A DNA stretch of 64,000 nt from Tenrec ecaudatus (lineage: Eukaryota > Chordata > Mammalia > Afrosoricida > Tenrecidae): NCBI RefSeq assembly GCF_050624435.1, contig NC_134539.1, positions 122,433,525-122,497,524 on the forward strand, in the 5' to 3' direction. Within the stretch, counting starts at the first letter, position 1, and each line of letters begins with the position of its first letter. The notes under the pieces are model-generated. The model did no database searches. It was given only the letters and a program-made list of their open reading frames with translations, and had not been told where the DNA came from. The position numbers were made by a program, and so were the translations under genes. This document shows positions 52,683 through 64,000 of this stretch, one piece after another.

Positions 52683-54731
52683 GAAATATCCCTGCTCTGA
52701 ACAGCCAATGCACAGAATGGATCATATGGCTGATCCCACTATGAGACACACCATCCCTCGCTGGCCCAGGGCCCTAAGGGGGACAACACTGGAGACTCAG
52801 GGTCTGGATTGGCCCGAACTGACCCTGTGACACTGAGGCAAAACATTAAAGGTGTGCAGCAGAGCAATGTGGGGCGGGGGGGTGGGGGGAGCAGAGCAGG
52901 GAGCTCCTGAGGGAATACAAAGGATAGACTCTGAGGCCAGTGCGTGGCACCCCATCGGACCTGACTGGAGGAGATGCCTAGAGTTCAAAATTCAGACCTG
53001 GAACTATTCACAGGTTTTTCTTTTTTTCTTTTCATTAATTTATTCTTTTATGGGTCATTGGTTGTCTTTTTTGTGTCATCATTGTGTTCTCTTTGTCACT
53101 TTGTCTTGCCATGCCTTGTTTTTTGGTGAATATTATTATCTCTACAGATCTATCTAGATAAGATAGACTGGATGAACAGTTCCGGGGGGACATGGGAGAG
53201 GGGGAAGGGAGGATGGAGGTGGTGTTGACCAACCCAGGGACAGGGAGCAAGAAGTGATCCAAAATCAGTGCCAAGGAGGGTGTGAGAGGCCTGGTAGGGA
53301 TTCAGCAAGGGCAATGCAACCGAGAGAAATTATTGAAACCCAAATGAAGGCTGAGCATGATAGTGGGACAAGAGGAAAGTGAAAGGAAATAGAGGAAAGA
53401 ACTAGGTGACAAAGGGTATTTATAGAGGTCTAAACACAGGCATGTACATATGTAACTATATTTACATAGGATAGTGGGGGAATCGATCTATGTGCATATA
53501 TTTATAGGTTTAGTATTAAGGCAGCAGATGGACATTGGACCTCCACTCAAGTACTTACTCAGTGCAAGAACACGTTGTTCTATTAAATTGACATTCCATG
53601 ATGCACACCTTCCCAACATGATCGCTGAAGACAAATGTGTGCATAAGCAAATGTGGTGAAGAAAGCTGATGGTGCCCAGCTATCAAAAGATATAGTACCT
53701 GGGTCTTAAAGGCTTGAAGATAAACAAGCGGCCATCTAGCTGAGAAGTATCAAAGCCCACATGGAAGAAGCACACCAGCCTGTCTGACCACAAGGTGTAG
53801 AAGGGACCAGTTATCAGACATCAAAGAACTAAAAATCATATCAATGGGTGCCCACCTCCCTGATACAATCAATGAAGACAAATGTGTGCATAAGCAAATG
53901 TGGCGAAGAAAGCTGATGGTGCTCGGCTATCAAAAGATAGCGTCTGGGGTCTTAAAGGCTTGAAGGTAAACAAGCAGCCATCTAGCTCAGAAGCAACAAA
54001 GCCCACATGGAAGAAGCACACCAGCCTGTGTGATCATGAGCTGTCGAAGCAATCAGGTATCAAGCATCAAAGAACAAAAAATCATATCATTGTAAATGAG
54101 GGTGAGTGCAGGGTGGAGAGTCAAAGCCCATCGGTAGGCAACTGGACATCCCCTTCCTGAAGGGTTATGGGGAAGAGATTAGCTAGTCAGGGTGCAGGGT
54201 AGCAACGATGAAACATATAACTTTCCTCTAGTTTTTAAATACTTCCTCTCTACCACTATCATGATCACAATTCTACCTTACAAATCTGGCTAGACCAGAG
54301 CATGTACATTGGTACAGAGAGCAACTGGAAACACAGGGAATCCAGGACAGATGAGCCCTTCAGGACCAGTGTTGAGAGTGGCGATGCCTGGAGGGTGGAG
54401 GGGATGTGAGGTGGAAAGGAGTAATCAATTACAAGAATCTAGGTATAACCTCCTCCCTGATGGATAGACAAGAGAGAAGTGGGTGAGGGGAGACGTCAGA
54501 CAGTGTAACCTATGACAAAATAATCATAATTCATGAATTATGAAGGGTTCATGAGGAAGGGGAGGGAGAAGGAAGGGGGAAAGATGAAGAGCCAATATTA
54601 AGGTCTCAAGTAGAAGGCAAATGTTTTGAGAATGATGATGGCAACAAATGTACAAATGTGCTTGGCACAATGGATATATATATATGGATTATGATAAGAA
54701 TTGTACAAGCCCCCAATAAAATGATTTTTTA
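52683..54731 (+). mobile_element. Family A retroposon, about 2.05 kb, two internal units
   Basis: It begins near AAATATCCCTGCTCTGAACA, about 200 bp inside the longest copy, and ends CCCCCAATAAAATGATTTTT. A G-rich patch lies at 52869-52890. Two units lie at about 53596-53840 and 53846-54090, each with GATGGTGC and CTATCAAAAGAT. No clear target duplication was found, partly because both flanks are AT-rich. Confidence 0.88.
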
Positions 54732-55016
54732 AATATTTGCTAAAGGAAGTCCAGGGAATTGTCCTATTACATATTAAACTCCAAATGAAGCTACTCTCTT
54801 GTGCTGGGTTCTCTAAAGAAGCAAAACCACAGACGCTTATGGATGTATATACAGAGAAGTTAATCTCAAGGAAATGGTTCACAAGTTGTAGAGGCTGGAA
54901 AGCCAAGTGCCTCAATCAGATGTTAGGCTGCAGGTGTCACCGATTCACTAGATGATACCTGGCTACCACCACTGACTGTTTTGATCAGAGCTAAGTAGAT
55001 GTACTCCAATAGCACT
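54732..55016 (-). mobile_element. LTR fragment, antisense, plus possible L1 3' UTR piece
   Basis: TGTGCTGGGTTCTCTAAAGA, AGCAAAACCACAGACGCTTA and AATCTCAAGGAAATGGTTCA (54793-54930) match the start of the LTR at 55.0 kb. GATGATACCTGGCTACCACC at 54951 is the L1 3' UTR motif seen elsewhere. Boundaries are unclear. Confidence 0.5.
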
Positions 55017-57269
55017 TGGCTGGGTCCTCTAAAGTAGCAAAACCAGTAAAACTTATATATGTATTTGTATAGAAGTGGTTATATCAAGGAATGACATTTT
55101 GCTGTTTACAAAGTCTATTATTATAATGGATTGTGCAAAGACTTTTGAGTTACACAACTAAAAAGGAAAAACATTTTAAAAATAAAAAGGAAAAAACATG
55201 GTCAACATACTGTCAAATGAAAGAACTCAAGAAAAAAATTCAAGCTTTTAGTTGCAATATTAAAAGATTCCATTGGCAAAATATCGAACAATGCAGGAAT
55301 GAGCCAAAGAAGTGGAAAAGAATACATAGAGTCATTATAGCCAAAAGAACTAGTCAACACCCCCCATTTCAAGAGGTAGCATGTGATCAAGAATCAATGG
55401 TACTGAAGGAAGAAGTCCAACCTACACCAGCCAAAAACAACTGACGGAACACCAATTGAAATGTTTCAACAAGCTGATGAGACACAGGAATCATTCATTT
55501 ATGCCAAGAAATCTGGCATACTGGCCAACTGACTGGATGAAATCCATATTTGCGCCCATTCCAAAGAAAGGAGACCCTGCAGGATGTACAAATTATAGAA
55601 AAATGTCTTTAATATCATATGTAAGTAAAATTTTGCTGACGATCATCCAACAATGGTTGCAGCAGTACGGAGCTGCCAGAAATTCAGCTCAGAATCAGAA
55701 CAGGACGTAGGGCAAGGGATGTCATTGCTGGTGTCAGACAGGTCTTGGTGAAAGCAAAGAACCCCAGAAAGATGTTTACAGTGCTTCAGGGACTATGTAA
55801 AGGCATTCAAGTTTGTGGCCCATAACAAACTTTGGATAGCCTTGAGAAGAACAGAAATTCAATAACACTTCATTGTGCTCACAAGGCACCTGTACGTGGA
55901 TGAGAAGTCAGGTGTGCTAACGAAACAGGGGAATACTGCATAGTTTAAAAGCAAGAAGAGAGTGCATCAGGTTTGCATCCTCTCACCATACTTATTCCAT
56001 CTGTTGGCTGAGCAAATAATAAGGGAAGCTGGACTTTATAAAGAATAATGTGGTATTGGGTTTGGGCGAAAGTTCATTAAAAACCTGCAATATGCAAATG
56101 ACAACTTGCTTGCTGAAACCGAAGAGAACCTGAAGTACTTATTGATGAAGATCAAAGATTGCAGCCTCCATTATGAATGTAAAGAAGAACAAACTCTTCA
56201 TAGCAAGACCAGTAGATAATCTGATGATAAATGGAGAAAAGATTGAAGTTGTCAATGATTTTGTCTTGCTTGGATCCATAATCAATGCTCCTGGAAGCAC
56301 CAGTCAAGAGATCAAACAACACAGTGTATTGGATAAATCTACTGCACGAGACCTCTTCAAAGCGTTGGAAATGAAGGATGCTACTTTGACGACTGAGGTG
56401 TCCCTGACCCAAGCCACGGTATTTTTATTGTCTCTTAAGCATGTGAAAGTTGCCCTTTGAATAAGGAAGCCTCAAGGAGAATCGATGCATTTGAATTATG
56501 ATGCTGATGAAGACTATTGAAAGTACCATGGACTGCCAAAAGAACCAACACATCGATCTTGGAAGAATAGCCAGAAGGCTCCTTTGAAGTAAAGATGGTG
56601 AGGCTTCGTCTTATGTACTTTGGACATGTTATTTGGAGAGACCGGTCCCTAGAAAAAGACATCATATTGATAAAGTAGGGGGGCAGTGAAAAAGAAGACC
56701 TTTGAGATACTGTATCGAGAGAGTGGCTGCAACAGTGGACTCCAACATAACCATTGGGAGGATGGAGCAGCGTCCGGCAGTCTTGTGTTGTACATACGAT
56801 CATGAGGAATCAGAACTAACTCTGACACTTAGCAAGCATATCAAGGAAATGTCTCACACAGTGTCGAGGCAGGCGAGTTCCAACTCTGTAAGTTAGAGGT
56901 CAGGATAGAGAGTTTTCCTGCAGGGGCTGATGAATTCAAGATCAGCAGGTCAGACAACAAGCTTCTGGCTGCAGAAGTGAAGAATTCAAAGTTGGCGGGT
57001 ACCCTGGGAGGCTCTTGAAGGACTTTCAGGATCAGCAGGCAATATGGCAGGTCACTGGCTCAAGTCCAAAGAGCCAGAGGTCAGACAATCAGTCAGATGC
57101 AGAATCTAGTCCCAGCAAATAGCAAAGCAAGCTTTTCTACAATATCCACTTGTATTGGAAGCAGGACACTCCCTGAGAAGATACCTTCGGGAGATTACTG
57201 CACTTTAACTGCAAAACTACTGTGAATCCTGTTTCAGCCAAGTTGACACAATACCTTTAACTATCACAC
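55017..57269 (-). mobile_element. Endogenous retroviral LTR, antisense, split by an RTE LINE
   Basis: The left piece (about 55017-55091) reads TGGGTCCTCTAAAGTAGCAA, AACCAGTAAAACTTATATAT. The right piece (56838-57269) continues ATATCAAGGAAATGTCTCAC and ends TTTAACTATCACA. Removing the RTE rejoins the LTR exactly at the duplicated ATATCAAGGAA. Confidence 0.72.
55092..56837 (+). mobile_element. RTE/BovB LINE with reverse transcriptase remnant
   Basis: A 1746-bp 5'-truncated RTE with target duplication ATATCAAGGAA (55081-55091 and 56838-56848). Degraded RT is readable: FAPIPKKGDPAGCTNYRK and LISYVSKILLTIIQQWLQQY (about 55550-55670), and the catalytic YADD box appears as YAND (56091-56102). The C-terminal MINGEKIEVVNDFVLLGS block starts at 56228. 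The 3' end has GATCATGAGGAATCAGAACT. Stops and shifts make it inactive. Confidence 0.9.
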
Positions 57270-57639
57270 AAATGGGAGGAAAACACAGAACAGAAATCAA
57301 ATTGTTAAAAAGCTGAGACTAGAGAACTCCCTGAGATTATTACTTTGAAATTCTCTTTAAACCTTGAACTACATCTGCCCCTTAAGATCACCTTTTAGTG
57401 AAAGAAACGACTGACACACAAAATAGAGTAGATCTATGAATACAAGGTCTCACTGAAAAGGCAATTATAAACAACCACTCTAAAGCAGAGATGAGAAACT
57501 GAAAACCAGAGGGAACTAGAATTCTGGAAACGGAACAGCCGGAATGAAATGTAAAAGAACACTGACACACTGGGGGAATGTAGCTAATGTCACTAAACAG
57601 TTTGAATGGAATTTGTCAAATGGGAATCTATTAAAGATA
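57270..57639. other. Unassigned stretch
   Basis: Nothing recognised. Confidence 0.4.
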
Positions 57640-57995
57640 GAATGAAATATTCTTTTTAAAGCAATTAAAATGGATACATGCTACAACATGGGTGAACCTT
57701 GAAAATACCATGCTAAGTGAAAGAAGGCAGTGACAAAAGCCCTCATATGATAAGCTTTCATTTGCATCAAGTGTCCAGAACAGGCAGCTCTGTAGATGTA
57801 ATTTAGTGGTTGCCAGGGGCTGCAATGGGAGTGACTGATAGAAAGGGAAAGGCCTCTCTTTGGAGTTATGAAAATACCCTAAAATTAGATAGTGATGATA
57901 GCTGCGTAACCATATGAATATGCGGGGGAAAGCACTCTAAAAGACCGACTCTATGCTTTGTGGATTACACCTCCTTAAAGTTTTTATAAAAAGAA
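57640..57995 (+). mobile_element. L1 3' UTR (L1M class)
   Basis: GGATACATGCTACAACATGG, GTGAACCTTGAAAATACCAT, GCTAAGTGAAAGAAGGCAGT, TTTAGTGGTTGCCAGGGGCT and TTAGATAGTGATGATAGCTG are the standard L1 3' series. Confidence 0.78.
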
Positions 57996-58932
57996 ACACA
58001 CGTGAAGATTTTATGTCCAGCACACATGGGTGACTCAGATTTGTACAAAAGGAAACAAAACAAACCAACAAACACAAACTATAACTGTAGGACATAACTA
58101 CTACTAAAGAAACACAAGTGGTTTCTAATTTTATGCTGCCCTCTATTTTGAGTTTCATCGCTTTCAATAATGCTGTACTGGAAGCCAAAACAGAAATGCC
58201 TTTCGTTTTTTATTATAACAGCTAAACTGGGAAATAAACTTGCCAATTGCTTTTTGAAAAGGAAATGAGCTAAAAACATCATCGATGTAAGTGGAGCTTA
58301 AATAAACCTTTGCTCAGTAGATAAATATGTTCACAGGGAGAGAGAGTCTGGTAATAAAAACAGTTTAAAATGTTACATTATTTTTAAAGCATTTTTGCTG
58401 TGTTTGCTATAGATCGTCAAACCTCCTTTTAAAACATGGCAAGTCTGCTGGACAGTAAAGTGAAATGGCATCTTGGTTCCATTTTCTAACTCCTTTCAGT
58501 CCGTCTCCTTATTGTAGATCATTCCCATTGTGGGAGGATATCGCATTTAAACCAAACGAAGCAAAGAAGCAGCAAGCGGGTATGTTAATAAATTCATGTT
58601 TCTTAGCGCCACTGCCTCTTACAGCCATTTTATAAAATATACTGTGGTCTTGGTAGTTGATTTTTTAAATTCACATTTATCTTTTCTTCCTGGATCTGAG
58701 TAAACTGCAAGTTTCTTTTCTTATCTGCAAATCTTTTAAGAATACAGTTCTTAAAAGAAAAAAAAAAGAATACAGCACTTTTGGGAAACCAATTTATATA
58801 ACTATTATATAAGCATTTAAAGTAACCTTAATATTATTCATAAGGGAATCTAGATGCACCTTTTAGAAGGATAGTAAGTCTGATTTTTTAAAATAAATAA
58901 TAACTAGTATGTATGGCACTTACCATACCCTT
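57996..58932. other. Unassigned stretch
   Basis: AT-rich, no recognised gene or repeat. Confidence 0.4.
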
Positions 58933-59112
58933 AAAAACTCAATGCTATTGAGTCAGTCCTGACTCATATTAACCCTATAACACGGGGTAGAACTGCCCCC
59001 TTTGGGATTTTGAGGCTATAAATCTTTACAGGAGCACAAAGCCTCATCTTTCCCCAGCTAAAGAGGCTGGAAGTTACCCAATGCCTAACCCACTATGCCA
59101 CGAGACTCCTTA
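58933..59112 (-). mobile_element. AfroSINE, antisense
   Basis: AAACTCAATGCTATTGAGTC, CTATAACACGGGGTAGAACT, GAGGCTATAAATCTTTACAG and CACTATGCCACGAGACTCCT match the reverse element. Confidence 0.85.
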
Positions 59113-59590
59113 GATGATTCTAAATTAGATGATTCTAAATTATATATCTGAGTGTGTGTGTGTGTATGTGTACATGAGTGTTTATGCACTTACATTTGTA
59201 GTCCACAATTATGCAAATAAATCAATAAAAACGTCTCACAACAATCTCATTAACATGAGAAAACAAAGACAGGGCAAGCTTTAGTAATTCACCCAAGCTG
59301 AGCCCCGGGAGGTTGGCATCACAGGCCATGTTCTTAATCTTTGCTTCCCATGAGCTTCAGGGGCCCTGAGAGCAACACTAGACCAGTCAACAGGTGCTTC
59401 TTACTCTCTGTTCTGTTCAGCCTCCCAGCGTGTTTCCTTTGGAATTAGGCACCTGTGAAAACTGTGTGATGTCCATCTCTGACCGTCTCTGGCTACACAA
59501 GGGAGGAGCAGAATCCAACGCCACACAAACTTCAGCCTGACTGTCGTAAGGCAAAGATTCACCCTCCATCTTTCTTGACGTATTCTGACA
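59113..59590. other. TG microsatellite and unassigned sequence, possible antisense MIR
   Basis: A short TG/TATG run lies at 59149-59172. CACAACAATCTCATTAACAT to TTCACCCAAGCTGAGCC (59218-59305) could be an antisense MIR. Nothing else is seen. Confidence 0.4.
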
Positions 59591-60250
59591 CCAACTGTTC
59601 TACTCCCGTGTTGGGTTCAATAATTAATTGCGATGGCCATGCAGAACTCATGACAAAACTTACAATTACAGGGACTTACTATGGAAGTTACCCCAGGTTA
59701 GGACCAGTAAACAGTAAGGATGCTGTCATTGGACCACAGCAGTGTCTCTTCTCAAAGAGCACCCAACTATCTCTCTGGTTATCTTTGCCATGTGATCCCC
59801 TGGTTTCTGCCTGAAGCCTCACAGTCCCATAGGCTCCATGCTGCTGCTCCTCTGTTTTCTTTCATAGTTTTTATTTTGGTCTGGCTTGTTTGTTCTGCCC
59901 ATGGTCTACCTGCCTCAGATGCCTCTGGCTTGGTGTCTGCCACTTCAGGCAGAGATAGTGAATGTGTTCCACTGGTGACCCTTTTTCTGATGGTCCTGAG
60001 ATTGCTCTCCATACCCCTGCTTCTGAGATGGCCCATTCTTATATGAAAGTGTGGTTTTGTCTTTCAGCTGACCATACTCCAAAGGAAAGGAAAGGTGGTG
60101 ACTTGAGTCACACTCTCTACTAAGGTAGAGACTTAGAATATATCTCACCTTAATCCTGTTACAGAGAAGTCAGTCCAACATGGGATTATAGCCACAGGCA
60201 TAGAGGCTATAATTTATAAAACATCACATTAGGGATTATGGCTAGAAGAG
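59591..60250 (-). mobile_element. ERVL-type LTR, antisense
   Basis: GTGTTGGGTTCAATAATTAA and GATGGCCATGCAGAACTCAT are the complement of the LTR end seen at 25.63-25.66 kb (GAACCCAAC, GAGTTCTG). The rest follows as a GC-richer block. Open frames across it have no family signature. The right boundary is approximate. Confidence 0.5.
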
Positions 60251-60744
60251 TTATATTAACTGACTATGTCTCAGGACCTATGATACACCTAAAACATATT
60301 ATAAAGTTATTCTACAATAAAGAGGTAACCAATTACTGGTTTTGAATCATCTTTGATCTATGATAAAACTCCTCAGATTTCATGATTGGTTTTAAGATTT
60401 CAAGCACATTTTCAAACTAAAATATATTACTTTAGGTCAAAATGTAAATGCATTAAAATATGGAAAGTAGATGAATAAAGCAATATTTTTATTTTCCAGA
60501 AGGATAATCAATGAACCCTATGATAGAAATAAATTTTATATAAAAATGTATCTACCATGAAAATTTACATGGATTTTAGGTTAAAAATATTTTGAGTAAA
60601 AAAGATAGTCAATCCCTAATCACTAATACCTTAGAATATTCTATAAAATATGCTTTTATTAAGATATACTTTTATTTTGTTGGGAGACAATATACATTTC
60701 TGAATCCATAAAAATAATTTCTGATTGAACATACTTAAGATCAA
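60251..60744. other. Unassigned AT-rich stretch
   Basis: Nothing recognised. Confidence 0.4.
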
Positions 60745-60951
60745 AAAACTCAAACCAAACTCAGTGTCATCAAATTGATTCCAACTCACAGTGACCCTAT
60801 AGGACACAGAACTGACCATAGGGTTTCCAAGGTTGTAAATCTTTATGGAAGCATACTGCCATACCCTTCTTCCATTGAGTGACTGCGGGTATGAATCACC
60901 CATTGTTCAGCTAATTGCCAAGTGCTTAACCACTGGGCCACCAGGGTTCCT
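60745..60951 (-). mobile_element. AfroSINE, antisense
   Basis: AACCAAACTCAGTGTCATCA, GATTCCAACTCACAGTGACC, CATAGGGTTTCCAAGGTTG, AAGTGCTTAACCACTGGGCC and CACCAGGGTTCC. One of the best-kept copies. Confidence 0.93.
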
Positions 60952-61169
60952 TATATTGAAGACATCAACTCTAAAATCAGATTGTCCTATATTTCCTTAA
61001 AACATACTCATTCTGGGTATTCTTCAAATAACTGATAGTAGATGTATGGAATTATATATTATGAAGGAAACTAAGGCTAAACAAAATTGAATATATCAAC
61101 TGTCAATAATTGCCATGAGCATGAGAATGTAGAGCAGTGGCATAAGTGACATGTATTTACCATCACTGA
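60952..61169. other. Unassigned stretch
   Basis: Nothing recognised. Confidence 0.4.
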
Positions 61170-61362
61170 CTTAGTGCTCTAGTGACATTGTTGGGTAAGT
61201 GTTGGACTGCTAACGGCAAGGTAAGTAGTTCAAATCCACCAGCCGCTCCTGAGGGAGAAAAATTAGACTATCTGCTTCCATAAAGATGTTTAGCCTCAGA
61301 AACTCTATGGGTTACTATGAGTTGGTATTCACTAGATAGCAGTAAGTTTAGTTTGGTTTTTG
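61170..61362 (+). mobile_element. AfroSINE
   Basis: GCTCTAGTGACATTGTTGGG, GGACTGCTAACGGCAAGGTA, CACCAGCCGCTCCTGAGGGA, CTATCTGCTTCCATAAAGAT and AGTTTAGTTTGGTTTTT are in order. Confidence 0.88.
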
Positions 61363-61417
61363 GATTTAGTGAAAACAATATCAATAAATGAAAAAGATAA
61401 ATTAAGGTCTCTTTCCT

Positions 61418-62083
61418 TACGTAAAGAAAACCAAAATCCTTACAACTGAGCCAACAAATAACATCATGATAAATGGACAAATGATTGAAGTTGTCAAGGA
61501 TTTCATTTTACTGGGAGCCACAATAGTGCCCAGAGAAACATCTTTCAAAATCCGATGATGTGTTGCATTAGGCAAATCTGCTGTACAGACTGCTTTAAAA
61601 GTGCTAAAAAGCAAAGATGTCACTTTGAGGACTAACGTTGCATCTAATTCAAGCATGGTATTTTCAATGGCCTCACCTGCATATGAAAACTAGAAAATGA
61701 ATAGAGAAGGCAGGAAAAGAATTGATGCATTTGAAATATGGTGTTGGCAAAGAATACTGAAAATACCACAGAGTGCCCGAAGAACAAACAAATTTGTTTT
61801 GGGAGAAATACAGACAGAATGTTCCTTAAAAGCAAAGATACAGAGATCTGTCTCAAATACTTTGGACACATTATGAAGCGAGACCGGATTTTGGAAAAAG
61901 ATAACATACTTGTGAAAGTGGAAGGTCAGTGAAAAGAGGAAGACCCTCAACAAAATGGTGTGACACAGTGGCGCCTGCAGTGGGCTCAAGCATAACAATT
62001 GTTATGGGCAGTGTTACCTTCTGTTGTAAGCAGGGTCATTACGTTGACTCTAAACACTCTTGAAGGCATGTAAGAACAACAAC
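61418..62083 (+). mobile_element. RTE/BovB LINE, C-terminal remnant and 3' end
   Basis: AACATCATGATAAATGGACA, GAAGTTGTCAAGGATTTCAT, TAAAAGTGCTAAAAAGCAAA, GTGTTGGCAAAGAATACTGA, AAGAGGAAGACCCTCAACAA and the end GTAAGAACAACAACA parallel the copy at 42.7-43.4 kb. The frame is broken. Confidence 0.88.
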
Positions 62084-62136
62084 AACCCTCCTAGGGATAT
62101 AAATATACATATACCAAATCAATAAAGACCAATTTT

Positions 62137-63447
62137 TAAAAAACATTTTATTAGGGACTCATACAACTCTTATCACAATCCATACATACATCAATTATAT
62201 AACGCACATCGTACATTCTTTGCCCTCATCATTTTCTTTTTCTTAATTTTTAAAAACATTTTATTAGAGACTCATACAACTCTTATCACAATCCATACAT
62301 ACATCAATTATATAAGGCACATCTGTACATTCTTTGCCCTCATCATTTTCAAAGCATTTGCTCTCCACTTAAGCCCTTTGCATCAAGTCCCCTTTTTTCC
62401 CCTCCTTCCCTGCTCTCCCCTCCCTCATGAGCCCTTGATAATTTATAAATTATTATTTTGTCATATCTTGCCCTGTCCAGTCTCCCTTAACCCCCTTTTC
62501 TGTTGTCCGTCCCCCAGGGAGGAGGTCACATGTAGATCCTTGTAATCGGTACCTTCTTTCCAACCCACTCACCCTCTACCCTCTCAGTATCGCCCCTCAC
62601 ACCCCTGGTCCTGAAGGGATCATCCGCCCTGGATTCCCTGTGCCTCCAGCTCCTATCTGCACCAGTGTACATCCTCTGCTCTATCCAGACTTACAAGGTA
62701 GAATTCGGATCATGGTAGTTGGGGGGGAGGAAGTATTTAGGAACTGGAAGAAAGCTGTATTCTTCATTGGTGCTACATCGCACCTTGACTGACTCATCTC
62801 CCCTGGACCCATCTGTGAGGGGATCTCCAGTGGCTGACATATGGGCTTTGGATCTCCACTCTGAACTTCCCTCTTCATTCACTATGGTAAGATTTTTTTT
62901 TCTGATGATGCCTTATACCTGATCCCTTCAACACCTCGTGATCGCACAGGCTGGTGTGCTTCTTCCATGTGGGCTTTGTTGCTTCTGAGCTAGATGGCCG
63001 CTTGTTTACCTTCAAGCCTTTAAGACCCCAGACACTATCTCTTTTGATAGCCGTGCACCATCAGCTTTCCTCACCACATTTGCTTATGCACCCATTTGTC
63101 CTCGGCGATCTTATCATGGAGGTGTGCACCCAATGATATGATTTTTTGTTCTTTAATGCCTGATAACTGATCCCTTCGGAACCTCGTGATCACACAGGCT
63201 GGTGTGCTTCTTCCATGTGGGCTTTGTTGCTTCTGAGCTAGATGGCCGCTTGTTTATCTTCAAGCCTTTAAGACCCCAGACGCTCTCTCTTTTGATAGCC
63301 GGGCACCATCAGCTTTCCTCATCACCTTTGCTTGTTCACCTGCTTTGGCTTCAGCGGGTTGTGTCGGGATGGTGAGCATTATAGAATGCCAATTTAATAG
63401 AAGAAAGTATTCATGCATTAAGGGAGTGCTTGAGTCGAGGTCCAAGG
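62137..63447 (-). mobile_element. Family A retroposon, two-unit dual-tail subfamily, antisense
   Basis: A 1311-bp insertion with a perfect 16-bp duplication AATAAAGACCAATTTT (62121-62136 and 63448-63463). On the minus strand it begins CCTTGGACCTCGACTCAAGC, has two internal units (about 63390-63150 and 63130-62900) and the same body as the 18.7-kb copy. Its terminus is doubled: repeats at about 62141-62235 and 62257-62352, separated by an A-rich spacer on the minus strand. Each carries a TAATAAA signal. Confidence 0.94.
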
Positions 63448-63463
63448 AATAAAGACCAATTTT

Positions 63464-64000
63464 CATAGAAATAATTCAGCTATTCCCTTCAAATTTTTAA
63501 AAACCTCCACATGAATCTTAAAATATTTAAAGGATGCATGAACCATGTCATAAAGTGAAAGAAGAAGAAAGCAAAATTGTGTGTTAAAGGAAGCAAGCTG
63601 GGGCATTGGTTGTTCAGAGGCAGGATCTTCACTTTTCATAAGGCAGAGACTAAGGTTCAATTTAGCCAGTGCACATTATGCATGACTACCACTCAATTGT
63701 CAATGGAGTCTTGTATGTTGCTATACTGCCGAACAGGTTTCAACAAAGGCTCCAGACTAAGATAAGGAAACAAGACCTAGTAATATAGTTCCAAAAACAG
63801 CCAATGGAAACTCTATGGACCACGATAGTCCAATCTGCAACCCATCATCGAGACAGTACAAGACTGGGTACCATAGAAAAATAGTAAGGAGATTTATCCA
63901 AAACTAGGTAATAGGCAGAAGACATTACTGGGAGTGTTTCAATGGATGTAGGATGTCATTTAACAAATCCTATGAGGTTTATCTGATTATGTAGAGGTGT
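63464..64000. other. Unassigned end of window
   Basis: No recognised gene or repeat in the last 0.5 kb. Confidence 0.4.

Noticed and set aside
59720-60046. Plus-strand frame of 108 codons with a hydrophobic stretch
   Set aside because: It lies in an antisense ERVL-type LTR and is not shared with the related LTR at 25.1-25.7 kb.

Overview
The window is intergenic mammalian DNA with no credible intact protein-coding gene. Nearly all structure comes from transposable elements. The diagnostic repeats are tRNA-headed AfroSINEs, RTE/BovB LINEs that share the AfroSINE 3' tail, long lineage-specific L1 3' regions, and MIR, L2, L1M and MaLR/ERVL relics. Together these place the source in Afrotheria. 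Two short hAT elements with intact 8-bp duplications weakly favour a lineage that received late hAT invasions (tenrecs are a known case), but the species cannot be fixed from this sequence.

The dominant component is called 'family A' here. It is an L1-type retroposon of about 2.0-2.25 kb without a plausible ORF, and at least 16 copies are present. It ends in an AATAAAATGATTT tail, and 12-17 bp target-site duplications (TSDs) show movement by L1 machinery. It contains a unit of about 240 bp present once or twice per copy. Its sequence order matches older L1 3' UTRs at 10.8-11.9 kb and 27.9-29.0 kb, so it derives from an L1 3' region. Two copies (18.74-20.14 kb, and 62.14-63.45 kb reversed) share the same 5' end, two units and a duplicated 3' terminus, so they form a distinct non-autonomous subfamily.

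Layout. 0-4.5 kb: AfroSINE, a hAT element and MIRs. 4.6-8.2 kb: an old L1 holding an RPS14 processed pseudogene, a second hAT element and a near-full-length family A copy. 9-17 kb: L1s carrying family A insertions. 18.3-22.75 kb: an antisense MaLR-like provirus containing a solo LTR and two family A copies. 22.8-29 kb: mariner remnant, LTRs, AfroSINEs and L1 3' UTRs. 29.9-34.7 kb: an antisense RTE LINE split by an LTR and by the longest family A copy. 35-45 kb: sparser sequence with a U2 retrocopy. 45.6-49.3 kb: a four-layer nest, then a family A copy holding a U1 retrocopy. 50-57.3 kb: RTE, L1, family A, and an LTR split by an RTE. 57.6-64 kb: L1, AfroSINEs, an ERVL-type LTR, RTE and the reversed family A copy.

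The pseudogenes (RPS14, U1, U2) and family A copies look like products of one L1 machinery, while AfroSINE and RTE form a second retrotransposition pair. Repeat names rest on recognition of consensus features and on cross-comparison inside the window, not on a database search.
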